From the NCBI GenBank assembly GCA_949987565.1, contig OX465111.1:20840427-20904426 (forward strand): DNA of 64,000 nucleotides. Reading direction: 5' to 3'. This document shows positions 1 to 12,470 of this stretch, in pieces. A program made the translations under genes and the position numbers. How positions within the stretch are numbered: position 1 is the stretch's first letter; each line of letters opens with the position of its first letter. The notes beneath the pieces are model-generated. The model was not told the DNA's origin. It saw nothing but the letters and a program-made list of their open reading frames with translations, and made no database searches. Source of the stretch: Luidia sarsii (Eukaryota; Echinodermata; Asteroidea; Paxillosida; Luidiidae).

Positions 1-1295
1 ATTTTATTTGGATGGAGGGCTGAAGTCAAAGCCACAAATTCAAGGAAGAAATTTCTACATCTGATGGAACATTGAATCAGATGAGTATCTGTCGCTATGG
101 CAACTGCTGTTTCTGGTGGGTTTCAGATTCTTGTTAGAGAGATTGTTCCCAAAGAGTTTGATCAGTTCTTGAAATTGTATTGAACATTTTTCTGTCTTTT
201 TTGTTTCTCATTCTGCAGGATTGCTGACAGCACCTCCTTGAGGAGTTTAAGAAGCTCAACATTGCAGATGAGACTAACTAGAGGTGTGTAATAGACTCAA
301 CAATCCCTCGAGTTGTAAAGCAATTCTTATTCAAAATGCTTGTTGCCATTGAGAATTGCATCTAATCAATAAAACTTAAAGAGCAAGTTTTGTTCTTTTT
401 CCTTTACTTCAGCTCTTACCTGCCCTTATCCAGTGGTGCCAACAGGATTCTGACCAGAACCCAAGAAGAAAAAACTGATTAAAATATTCAACCACTCTTC
501 GGTGAGTTCATTACAATGATTTTGCTATCCATGGTTCTAATTTAACATGATTAATATTGTCATGGTACACTTTGAAAATATTTGACATGATCAATGAAAT
601 CTTCAAAGCAAGGATTTTTATTATCTTCAGATTCCAGTGGAAGCTCCTGAAGACGACCATCGCAGCGGATGCTCAATGTTTGGGACAGAAGTAAGATGTA
701 TAGATCAGGCGTAATGTAAAGTTTTAGCCAGGCTTAATTTGGTAAGATCTGTAGGGTGGTGTGAGTGTGAGAGTTGGTGTGCTAGAGTAGAGTAGAAGTT
801 AGTTTTGCATTTGAATGTTGGACTAATGATGCCCAGCTTTGTCGTGGGCAAGTTTTTCGTTTTTTCTTCCCTTTTTTCTGCAGATATGTGAGCAGTCCAT
901 GGAGTGACCAGCAAAGAGGATGCCTTGTCCTCCATCCTGGAAGATACTGCAGGGACGGAGGGAGGAGGGTGACTAGGATGACCCTGTTTTTGAGGAGTAC
1001 ATCACAGCAAATCCATTAGGTTTGTTTCAAACAACATTTAGTTCTATCGATCATTTCAACTTCTAAGGATAAAGACAATTTTATTTGGATGGAGGGCTGA
1101 AGTCAAAGCCACAAATTCAAGGAAGAAATTTCTACATCTGATGGAACATTGAATCAGATGAGTATCTGTCGCTATGGCAACTGCTGTTGCTGTTGGGTTT
1201 AAGATTCTTGTTAGAGAGATTGTTCCCAAAGAGTTTGATCAGTTCTTGAAATTGTATTGAACATTTTTCTGTCTTTTTTGTTTCTCATTCTGCAG

Positions 1296-2371
1296 GATTG
1301 CTGACAGCACCTCCTTGAGGAGTTTAAGAAGCTCAACATTGCAGATGAGACTAACTAGAGGTGTGTAATAGACTCAACAATCCCTCGAGTTGTAAAGCAA
1401 TTCTTATTCAAAATGCTTGTTGCCATTGAGAATTGCATCTAATCAATAAAACTTAAAGAGCAAGTTTTGTTCTTTTTCCTTTACTTCAGCTCTTACCTGC
1501 CCTTATCCAGTGGTGTCAACAGGATTCTGACCAGAGCCCAAGTAGAAAAAACTGATTAAAATATTCCACCACTCTTCGGTGAGTTCATTACAAAGCTTTT
1601 GCTATCCATGGTTCTAATTTAACATGATTAATATTGTCATGGTACACTTTGAAAATATTTGACATGATCAATGAAATCTTCAAAGCAAGGATTTTTATTT
1701 TCTTCAGATTCCAGTGGAAGCTCCTGAAGACGACCATCGCAGAGGATGCTCAATGCTTGGGACAGAAGTAAGATTGTATAGATCAGGCGTAATGTAAAGT
1801 TTTAGCCAGGCTTAATTTGGTAAGATCTGTAGGGTGGTGTGAGTGTGAGAGTTGGTGTGCTAGAGTAGAGTAGAATTTATTTTTGCATTTGAATGTTGGA
1901 CTAATGATGCCCAGCTTTGTCGGGGGAAGTTTTTTCTTTTTTCTTCCCTTTTTTCTGCAGATATGTGAGCAGTCCATGGAGTGACCAGCCAAGAGGATGC
2001 CTTGTCCTCCATCCTGGAAGATACTGCAGGGACGGAGGGAGGAGGGTGACTAGGATGACCCTGTTTTTGAGGAGTACATCACAGCAAATCCATTAGGTTT
2101 GTGTCAAACAACATTTACTTCTATCGATCATTTCAACTTCTAAGGATTAAGACAATTTTATTTGGATGGAGAGCTGAAGTCAAAGCCACAAATTTAAGGA
2201 AGAAATTTCTACATCTGATAATCATTGAATCTGATGAGAAACTGTCGCTATGGCAACTGCTGTTGCTGTTGGGTTTCAGATTCTTGTTAGAGAGATTGTT
2301 CCCAAAGAGTTTGATCAGTTCTTGAAATTGTATTGAACATTTTTCTGTCTTTTTTGTTTCTCATTCTGCAG
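1296..2371 (+). pseudogene. Representative 1,077-bp unit with four exon-like blocks
   Basis: Blocks with matching splice signals on the + strand: (a) 1296-1360, acceptor TTCTGCAG, donor GTGTGT; (b) 1490-1578, acceptor TTTACTTCAG, donor GTGAGT; (c) 1708-1767, acceptor TTTTCTTCAG, donor GTAAGA; (d) 1961-2096, acceptor TTTTTTCTGCAG, donor GTTTGT. Lengths 65, 89, 60 and 136 sum to 350, not a multiple of three. Peptide stretches shared with diverged copies suggest coding ancestry: HLLEEFKKLNIADET in a, SGANRILTRAQEE in b, LLKTTIAEDAQ in c, VTSQEDALSSILED and FEEYITANPL in d. Stops occur inside a, b and d in those frames (for example TGA in the third codon of a, and TAG just before its donor). Block a could instead start at an internal AG 12 bases downstream, which avoids the first stop. 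I see no family I can name. Confidence 0.6.
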
Positions 2372-3859
2372 GATTGCTGACAGCACCTCCTTGAGGAGTT
2401 TAAGAAGCTCAACATTGCAGATGAGACTAACTAGAGGTGTGTAATAGACTCAACAATCCCTCGAGTTGTAAAGCAATTCTTATTCAAAATGCTTGTTGCC
2501 ATTGAGAATTGCATCTAATCAATAAAACTTAAAGAGCAAGTTTTGTTCTTTTTCCTTTACTTCAGCTCTTACCTGCCCTTATCCAGTGGTGCCAACAGGA
2601 TTCTGACCAGAGCCCAAGAAGAAAAAACTGATTAAAATATTCCACCACTCTTCGGTGAGTTCATTACAAAGCTTTTGCTATCCATGGTTCTAATTTAACA
2701 TGATTAATATTGTCATAGTACATTTTGAAAATATTTGACATGATCAATGAAATCTTCAAAGCAAGGATTTTTATTTTCTTCAGATTCCAGTGGAAGCTCC
2801 TGAAGACGACCATCGCAGAGGATGCTCAATGCTTGGGACAGAAGTAAGATTCTATAGATCAGGCGTAATGTAAAGTTTTAGCCAGGCTTAATTTGGTAAG
2901 ATCTGTAGGGTGGTGTGAGTGTGAGAGTTGGTGTGCTAGAGTAGAGTAGAAGTTAGTTTTGCATTTGAATGTTGGACTAATGATGCCCAGCTTTGTCGGG
3001 GGCAAGTTTTTTGTTTTTTCTTCCCTTTTTTCTGCAGATATGTGAGCAGTCCATGGAGTGACCAGCCAAGAGGATGCCTTGTCCTCCATCCTGGAAGATA
3101 CTGCAGGGACGGAGGGAGGAGGGTGACTAGGATGACCCTGTTTTTGAGGAGTACATCGCAGCAAATTCATTAGGTTTGTGTCAAACAACATTTAGTTCTA
3201 TCGATCATTTCAGCTTCTAAGGATTAAGACAATTTTATTTGGATGGAGGGCTGAAGTCAAAGCCACAAATTTAAGGAAGAAATTTCTACATCTGATGGAA
3301 CATTGAATCAGATGAGTATCTGTCGCTATGGCAACTGCTGTTGCTGTTGGGTTTCAGATTCTTGTTAGAGAGATTGTTCCCAAAGAGTTTGATCAGTTCT
3401 TGAAATTGTATTGAACATGTTTCTGTCTTTTTTGTTTCTCATTCTGCAGGATTGCTGACAGCACCTCCTTGAGGAGTTTAAGAAGCTCAACATTGCAGAT
3501 GAGACTAACTAGAGGTGTGTAATAGACTCAACAATCCCTCGAGTTGTAAAGCAATTCTTATTCAAAATGCTTGTTGCCATTGAGAATTGCATCTAATCAA
3601 TAAAACTTAAAGAGCAAGTTTTGTTCTTTTTCCTTTACTTCAGCTCTTACCTGCCCTTATCCAGTGGTGCCAACAGGATTCTGACCAGAACCCAAGAAGA
3701 AAAAACTGATTAAAATATTCCACCACTCTTCAGTGAGTTCATTACAATGATTTTGCTATCCATGGTTCTAATTTAACATGATTAATATTGTCATGGTACA
3801 CTTTGAAAATATTTGACATGATCAATGAAATCTTCAAAGCAAGGATTTTTATTATCTTC

Positions 3860-6800
3860 AGATTCCAGTGGAAGCTCCTGAAGACGACCATCGCAGAGGA
3901 TGCTCAATGTTTGGGACAGAAGTAAGATGTATAGATCAGGCGTAATGTAAAGTTTTAGCCAGGCTTAATTTGGTAAGATCTGTAGGGTGGTGTGAGTGTG
4001 AGAGTTGGTGTGCTAGAGTAGAGTAGAAGTTAGTTTTGCATTTGAATGTTGGACTAATGATGCCCAGCTTTGTCGTGGGCAAGTTTTTCGTTTTTTCTTC
4101 CCTTTTTTCTGCAGATATGTGAGCAGTCCATGGAGTGACCAGCCAAGAGGATGCCTTGTCCTCCATCCTGGAAGATACTGCAGGGACGGAGGGAGGAGGG
4201 TGACTAGGATGACCCTGTTTTTGAGGAGTACATCACAGCAAATCCATTAGGTTTGTTTCAAACAACATTTAGTTCTATCGATCATTTCAACTTCTAAGGA
4301 TAAAGACAATTTTATTTGGATGGAGGGCTGAAGTCAAAGCCACAAATTCAAGGAAGAAATTTCTACATCTGATGGAACATTGAATCAGATGAGTATCTGT
4401 CGCTATGGCAACTGCTGTTGCTGTTGGGTTTAAGATTCTTGTTAGAGAGATTGTTCCCAAAGAGTTTGATCAGTTCTTGAAATTGTATTGAACATTTTTC
4501 TGTCTTTTTTGTTTCTCATTCTGCAGGATTGCTGACAGCACCTCCTTGAGGAGTTTAAGAAGCTCAACATTGCAGATGAGACTAACTAGAGGTGTGTAAT
4601 AGACTCAACAATCCCTCGAGTTGTAAAGCAATTCTTATTCAAAATGCTTGTTGCCATTGAGAATTGCATCTAATCAATAAAACTTAAAGAGCAAGTTTTG
4701 TTCTTTTTCCTTTACTTCAGCTCTTACCTGCCCTTATCCAGTGGTGCCAACAGGATTCTGACCAGAGCCCAAGAAGAAAAAACTTATTAAAATATTCCAC
4801 CACTCTTCGGTGAGTTCATTACAAAGCTTTTGCTATCCATGGTTCTAATTTAACATGATTAATATTGTCATGGTACACTTTGAAAATATTTGACATGATC
4901 AATGAAATCTTCAAAGCAAGGATTTTTATTTTCTTCAGATTCCAGTGGAAGCTCCTGAAGACGACCATCGCAGAGGATGCTCAATGCTTGGGACAGAAGT
5001 AAGATTGTATAGATCAGGCATAAAGTAAAGTTTTAGCCAGGCTTAATTTGGTAAGATCTGTAGGGTGGTGTGAGTGTGAGAGTTGGTGTGCTAGAGTAGA
5101 GTAGAAGTTAGTTTGGCATTTGAATGTTGGACTAATGATGCCCAGCTTTGTCGGGGGAAGTTTTTTCTTTTTTCTTCCCTTTTTTCTGCAGATATGTGAG
5201 CAGTCCATGGAGTGACCAGCCAAGAGGATGCCTTGTCCTCCATCCTGGAAGATACTGCAGGGACGGAGGGAGGAGGGTGACTAGGATGACCCTGTTTTTG
5301 AGGAGTACATCACAGCAAATCCATTAGGTTTGTGTCAAACAACATTTACTTCTATCGATCATTTCAACTTCTAAGGATTAAGACAATTTTATTTGGATGG
5401 AGGGCTGAAGTCAAAGCCACAAATTCAAGGAAGAAATTTCTACATCTGATGGAACATTGAATCAGATGAGTATATGTCGCTATGGCAACTGCTGTTTCTG
5501 TTGGGTTTCAGATTCTTGTTAGAGAGATTGTTCCCAAAGAGTTTGATCAGTTCTTGAAATTGTATTGAACATTTTTCCGTCTTTTTTGTTTCTCATTCTG
5601 CAGGATTGCTGACAGCACCTCCATGAGGAGTTTAAGAAGCTCAACATTGCAGATGAGACTAACTAGAGGTGTGTAATAGACTCAACAATCCCTCGAGTTG
5701 TAAAGCAATTCTTATTCAAAATGCTTGTTGCCATTGAGAATTGCATCTAATCAATAAAACTTAAAGAGCAAGTTTTGTTCTTTTTCCTTTACTTCAGCTC
5801 TTACCTGCCCTTATCCAGTGGTGCCAACAGGATTCTGACCAGAACCCAAGAAGAAAAAACTGATTAAAATATTCCACCACTCTTCGGTGAGTTCATTACA
5901 ATGATTTTGCTATCCATTGTTCTAATTTAACATGATTAATATTGTCATGGTACACTTTGAAAATATTTGACATGATCAATGAAATCTTCAAAGCAAGGAT
6001 TTTTATTTTCTTCAGATTCCAGTGGAAGCTCCTGAAGACGACCATCGCAGAGGATGCTCAATGCTTGGGACAGAAGTAAGATTGTAAAGATGAGGCGTAA
6101 TGTAAAGTTTTAGCCAGGCTTAATTTGGTAAGATCTGTAGGGTGGTGTGAGTGTGAGAGTTGGTGTGCTAGAGTAGAGTAGAAGTTAGTTTTGCATTTGA
6201 ATGTTGGACTAATGATGCCCAGCTTTGTCGTGGGCAAGTTTTTTGTTTTTTCTTCCCTTTTTTCTGCAGATATGTGAGCAGTCCATGGAGTGACCAGCCA
6301 AGAGGATGCCTTGTCCTCCATCCTGGAAGATACTGCAGGGACGGAGGGAGGAGGGTGACTCGGATGACCCTGTTTTTGAGGAGTACATCGCAGCAAATCC
6401 ATTAGGTTTGTGTCAAACAACATTTAGTTCTATCGATCATTTCAACTTCTAAGGATTAAGACAATTTTATTTGGATGGAGGGCTGAAGTCAAAGCCACAA
6501 ATTTAAGGAAGAAATTTCTACATCTGATGGAACATTGAATCAGATGAGTATCTGTCGCTATGGCAACTGCTGTTGCTGTTGGGTTGCAGATTCTTGTTAG
6601 AGAGATTGTTCCCAAAGAGTTTGATCAGTTCTTGAAATTGTATTGAACATTTTTCTGTCTTTTTTGTTTCTCATTCTGCAGGATTGCTGACAGCACCTCC
6701 TTGAGGAGTTTAAGAAGCTCAACATTGCAGATGAGACTAACTAGAGGTGTGTAATAGACTCAACAATCCCTCGAGTTGTAAAGCAATTCTTATTCAAAAT

Positions 6801-9800
6801 GCTTGTTGCCATTGAGAATTGCATCTAATCAATAAAACTTAAAGAGCAAGTTTTGTTCTTTTTCCTTTACTTCAGCTCTTACCTGCCCTTATCCAGTGGT
6901 GCCAACAGGATTCTGACCAGAGCCCAAGAAGAAAAAAACTGATTAAAATATTCCACCACTCTTCGGTGAGTTCATTACAAAGCTTTTGCTTTCCATGGTT
7001 CTAATTTAACATGATTAATATTGTCATGGTACACTTTGAAAATATTTGACATGATCAATGAAATCTTCAAAGCAAGGATTTTTATTTTCTTCAGATTCCA
7101 GTGGAAGCTCCTGGAGACGACCATCGCAGAGGATGCTCAATGCTTGGGACAGAAGTAAGATTGTATAGATCAGGCATAAAGTAAAGTTTTAGCCAGGCTT
7201 AATTTGGTAAGATCTGTAGGGTGGTGTGAGTGTGAGAGTTGGTGTGCTAGAGTAGAGTAGAAGTTAGTTTGGCATTTGAATGTTGGACTAATGATGCCCA
7301 GCTTTGTCGGGGGAAGTTTTTTCTTTTTTCTTCCTTTTTTCTGCAGATATGTGAGCAGTCCATGGAGTGACCAGCCAAGAGGATGCCTTGTCCTCCATCC
7401 TGGAAGATACTGCAGGGACGGAGGGAGGAGGGTGACTAGGATGACCCTGTTTTTGAGGAGTACATCACAGCAAATCCATTAGGTTTGTGTCAAACAACAT
7501 TTACTTCTATCGATCATTTCAACTTCTAAGGATTAAGACAATTTTATTTGGATGGAGGGCTGAAGTCAAAGCCACAAATTCAAGGAAGAAATTTCTACAT
7601 CTGATGGAACATTGAATCAGATGAGTATCTGTCGCTATGGCAACTGCTGTTTCTGGTGGGTTTCAGATTCTTGTTAGAGAGATTGTTCCCAAAGAGTTTG
7701 ATCAGTTCTTGAAATTGTATTGAACATTTTTCTGTCTTTTTTGTTTCTCATTCTGCAGGATTGCTGACAGCACCTCCTTGAGGAGTTTAAGAAGCTCAAC
7801 ATTGCAGATGAGACTAACTAGAGGTGTGTAATAGACTCAACAATCCCTCGAGTTGTAAAGCAATTCTTATTCAAAATGCTTGTTGCCATTGAGAATTGCA
7901 TCTAATCAATAAAACTTAAAGAGCAAGTTTTGTTCTTTTTCCTTTACTTCAGCTCTTACCTGCCCTTATCCAGTGGTGCCAACAGGATTCTGACCAGAAC
8001 CCAAGAAGAAAAAACTGATTAAAATATTCCACCACTCTTCGGTGAGTTCATTACAATGATTTTGCTATCCATGGTTCTAATTTAACATGATTAATATTGT
8101 CATGGTACACTTTGAAAATATTTGACATGATCAATGAAATCTTCAAAGCAAGGATTTTTATTTTCTTCAGATTCCAGTGGAAGCTCCTGAAGACGACCAT
8201 CGCAGAGGATGCTCAATGTTTGGGACAGAAGTAAGATGTATAGATCAGGCGTAATGTAAAGTTTTAGCCAGGCTTAATTTGGTAAGATCTGTAGGGTGGT
8301 GTGAGTGTGAGAGTTGGTGTGCTAGAGTAGAGTAGAAGTTAGTTTTGCATTTGAATGTTGGACTAATGATGCCCAGCTTTGTCGTGGGCAAGTTTTTCGT
8401 TTTTTCTTCCCTTTTTTCTGCAGATATGTGAGCAGTCCATGGAGTGACCAGCCAAGAGGATGCCTTGTCCTCCATCCTGGAAGATACTGCAGGGACGGAG
8501 GGAGGAGGGTGACTAGGATGACCCTGTTTTTGAGGAGTACATCACAGCAAATCCATTAGGTTTGTTTCAAACAACATTTAGTTCTATCGATCATTTCAAC
8601 TTCTAAGGATAAAGACAATTTTATTTGGATGGAGGGCTGAAGTCAAAGCCACAAATTCAAGGAAGAAATTTCTACATCTGATGGAACATTGAATCAGATG
8701 AGTATCTGTCGCTATGGCAACTGCTGTTGCTGTTGGGTTTAAGATTCTTGTTAGAGAGATTGTTCCCAAAGAGTTTGATCAGTTCTTGAAATTGTATTGA
8801 ACATTTTTCTGTCTTTTTTGTTTCTCATTCTGCAGGATTGCTGACAGCACCTCCTTGAGGAGTTTAAGAAGCTCAACATTGCAGATGAGACTAACTAGAG
8901 GTGTGTAATAGACTCAACAATCCCTCGAGTTGTAAAGCAATTCTTATTCAAAATGCTTGTTGCCATTGAGAATTGCATCTAATCAATAAAACTTAAAGAG
9001 CAAGTTTTGTTCTTTTTCCTTTACTTCAGCTCTTACCTGCCCTTATCCAGTGGTGCCAACAGGATTCTGACCAGAGCCCAAGAAGAAAAAACTTATTAAA
9101 ATATTCCACCACTCTTCGGTGAGTTCATTACAAAGCTTTTGCTATCCATGGTTCTAATTTAACATGATTAATATTGTCATGGTACACTTTGAAAATATTT
9201 GACATGATCAATGAAATCTTCAAAGCAAGGATTTTTATTTTCTTCAGATTCCAGTGGAAGCTCCTGAAGACGACCATCGCAGAGGATGCTCAATGCTTGG
9301 GACAGAAGTAAGATTGTATAGATCAGGCATAAAGTAAAGTTTTAGCCAGGCTTAATTTGGTAAGATCTGTAGGGTGGTGTGAGTGTGAGAGTTGGTGTGC
9401 TAGAGTAGAGTAGAAGTTAGTTTGGCATTTGAATGTTGGACTAATGATGCCCAGCTTTGTCGGGGGAAGTTTTTTCTTTTTTCTTCCCTTTTTTCTGCAG
9501 ATATGTGAGCAGTCCATGGAGTGACCAGCCAAGAGGATGCCTTGTCCTCCATCCTGGAAGATACTGCAGGGACGGAGGGAGGAGGGTGACTAGGATGACC
9601 CTGTTTTTGAGGAGTACATCACAGCAAATCCATTAGGTTTGTGTCAAACAACATTTACTTCTATCGATCATTTCAACTTCTAAGGATTAAGACAATTTTA
9701 TTTGGATGGAGGGCTGAAGTCAAAGCCACAAATTCAAGGAAGAAATTTCTACATCTGATGGAACATTGAATCAGATGAGTATATGTCGCTATGGCAACTG

Positions 9801-12470
9801 CTGTTTCTGTTGGGTTTCAGATTCTTGTTAGAGAGATTGTTCCCAAAGAGTTTGATCAGTTCTTGAAATTGTATTGAACATTTTTCCGTCTTTTTTGTTT
9901 CTCATTCTGCAGGATTGCTGACAGCACCTCCATGAGGAGTTTAAGAAGCTCAACATTGCAGATGAGACTAACTAGAGGTGTGTAATAGACTCAACAATCC
10001 CTCGAGTTGTAAAGCAATTCTTATTCAAAATGCTTGTTGCCATTGAGAATTGCATCTAATCAATAAAACTTAAAGAGCAAGTTTTGTTCTTTTTCCTTTA
10101 CTTCAGCTCTTACCTGCCCTTATCCAGTGGTGCCAACAGGATTCTGACCAGAACCCAAGAAGAAAAAACTGATTAAAATATTCCACCACTCTTCGGTGAG
10201 TTCATTACAATGATTTTGCTATCCATTGTTCTAATTTAACATGATTAATATTGTCATGGTACACTTTGAAAATATTTGACATGATCAATGAAATCTTCAA
10301 AGCAAGGATTTTTATTTTCTTCAGATTCCAGTGGAAGCTCCTGAAGACGACCATCGCAGAGGATGCTCAATGCTTGGGACAGAAGTAAGATTGTAAAGAT
10401 GAGGCGTAATGTAAAGTTTTAGCCAGGCTTAATTTGGTAAGATCTGTAGGGTGGTGTGAGTGTGAGAGTTGGTGTGCTAGAGTAGAGTAGAAGTTAGTTT
10501 TGCATTTGAATGTTGGACTAATGATGCCCAGCTTTGTCGTGGGCAAGTTTTTTGTTTTTTCTTCCCTTTTTTCTGCAGATATGTGAGCAGTCCATGGAGT
10601 GACCAGCCAAGAGGATGCCTTGTCCTCCATCCTGGAAGATACTGCAGGGACGGAGGGAGGAGGGTGACTCGGATGACCCTGTTTTTGAGGAGTACATCGC
10701 AGCAAATCCATTAGGTTTGTGTCAAACAACATTTAGTTCTATCGATCATTTCAACTTCTAAGGATTAAGACAATTTTATTTGGATGGAGGGCTGAAGTCA
10801 AAGCCACAAATTTAAGGAAGAAATTTCTACATCTGATGGAACATTGAATCAGATGAGTATCTGTCGCTATGGCAACTGCTGTTGCTGTTGGGTTGCAGAT
10901 TCTTGTTAGAGAGATTGTTCCCAAAGAGTTTGATCAGTTCTTGAAATTGTATTGAACATTTTTCTGTCTTTTTTGTTTCTCATTCTGCAGGATTGCTGAC
11001 AGCACCTCCTTGAGGAGTTTAAGAAGCTCAACATTGCAGATGAGACTAACTAGAGGTGTGTAATAGACTCAACAATCCCTCGAGTTGTAAAGCAATTCTT
11101 ATTCAAAATGCTTGTTGCCATTGAGAATTGCATCTAATCAATAAAACTTAAAGAGCAAGTTTTGTTCTTTTTCCTTTACTTCAGCTCTTACCTGCCCTTA
11201 TCCAGTGGTGCCAACAGGATTCTGACCAGAGCCCAAGAAGAAAAAAACTGATTAAAATATTCCACCACTCTTCGGTGAGTTCATTACAAAGCTTTTGCTT
11301 TCCATGGTTCTAATTTAACATGATTAATATTGTCATGGTACACTTTGAAAATATTTGACATGATCAATGAAATCTTCAAAGCAAGGATTTTTATTTTCTT
11401 CAGATTCCAGTGGAAGCTCCTGGAGACGACCATCGCAGAGGATGCTCAATGCTTGGGACAGAAGTAAGATTGTATAGATCAGGCATAAAGTAAAGTTTTA
11501 GCCAGGCTTAATTTGGTAAGATCTGTAGGGTGGTGTGAGTGTGAGAGTTGGTGTGCTAGAGTAGAGTAGAAGTTAGTTTGGCATTTGAATGTTGGACTAA
11601 TGATGCCCAGCTTTGTCGGGGGAAGTTTTTTCTTTTTTCTTCCTTTTTTCTGCAGATATGTGAGCAGTCCATGGAGTGACCAGCCAAGAGGATGCCTTGT
11701 CCTCCATCCTGGAAGATACTGCAGGGACGGAGGGAGGAGGGTGACTAGGATGACCCTGTTTTTGAGGAGTACATCACAGCAAATCCATTAGGTTTGTGTC
11801 AAACAACATTTACTTCTATCGATCATTTCAACTTCTAAGGATTAAGACAATTTTATTTGGATGGAGGGCTGAAGTCAAAGCCACAAATTCAAGGAAGAAA
11901 TTTCTACATCTGATGGAACATTGAATCAGATGAGTATCTGTCGCTATGGCAACTGCTGTTTCTGGTGGGTTTCAGATTCTTGTTAGAGAGATTGTTCCCA
12001 AAGAGTTTGATCAGTTCTTGAAATTGTATTGAACATTTTTCTGTCTTTTTTGTTTCTCATTCTGCAGGATTGCTGACAGCACCTCCTTGAGGAGTTTAAG
12101 AAGCTCAACATTGCAGATGAGACTAACTAGAGGTGTGTAATAGACTCAACAATCCCTCGAGTTGTAAAGCAATTCTTATTCAAAATGCTTGTTGCCATTG
12201 AGAATTGCATCTAATCAATAAAACTTAAAGAGCAAGTTTTGTTCTTTTTCCTTTACTTCAGCTCTTACCTGCCCTTATCCAGTGGTGCCAACAGGATTCT
12301 GACCAGAACCCAAGAAGAAAAAACTGATTAAAATATTCCACCACTCTTCGGTGAGTTCATTACAATGATTTTGCTATCCATGGTTCTAATTTAACATGAT
12401 TAATATTGTCATGGTACACTTTGAAAATATTTGACATGATCAATGAAATCTTCAAAGCAAGGATTTTTAT
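3860..12470 (+). repeat. Duplicated four-unit higher-order block (2 x 4,309 bp)
   Basis: Unit-specific variants recur exactly 4,309 bp apart. The variant spacer at 3,925 matches 8,234; the form lacking one T in the run before block d at 7,320 matches 11,629; the A-to-G change in block c near 7,113 matches 11,422; the unusual ATATGTCGC at 5,471 matches 9,780. The match breaks near 3,855 (TTATTATCTTCAG versus TTATTTTCTTCAG at 8,161) and again near 12,470. This marks a recent tandem duplication of four units inside an array whose neighbouring units differ more from each other. Confidence 0.85.

Noticed and set aside
705..935. Minus-strand ORFs repeated in each 1,077-bp unit as genes
   Set aside because: They cross the exon-like block and intron of the opposite strand, their N-terminal frame differs between units, and their repetition only reflects unit identity. 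Kept as a low-interest observation.
2101..2325. + strand 74-codon ORF in the unit (also at 13,950-14,174)
   Set aside because: It lies in the presumed intron between blocks d and a; other units have stops in it.
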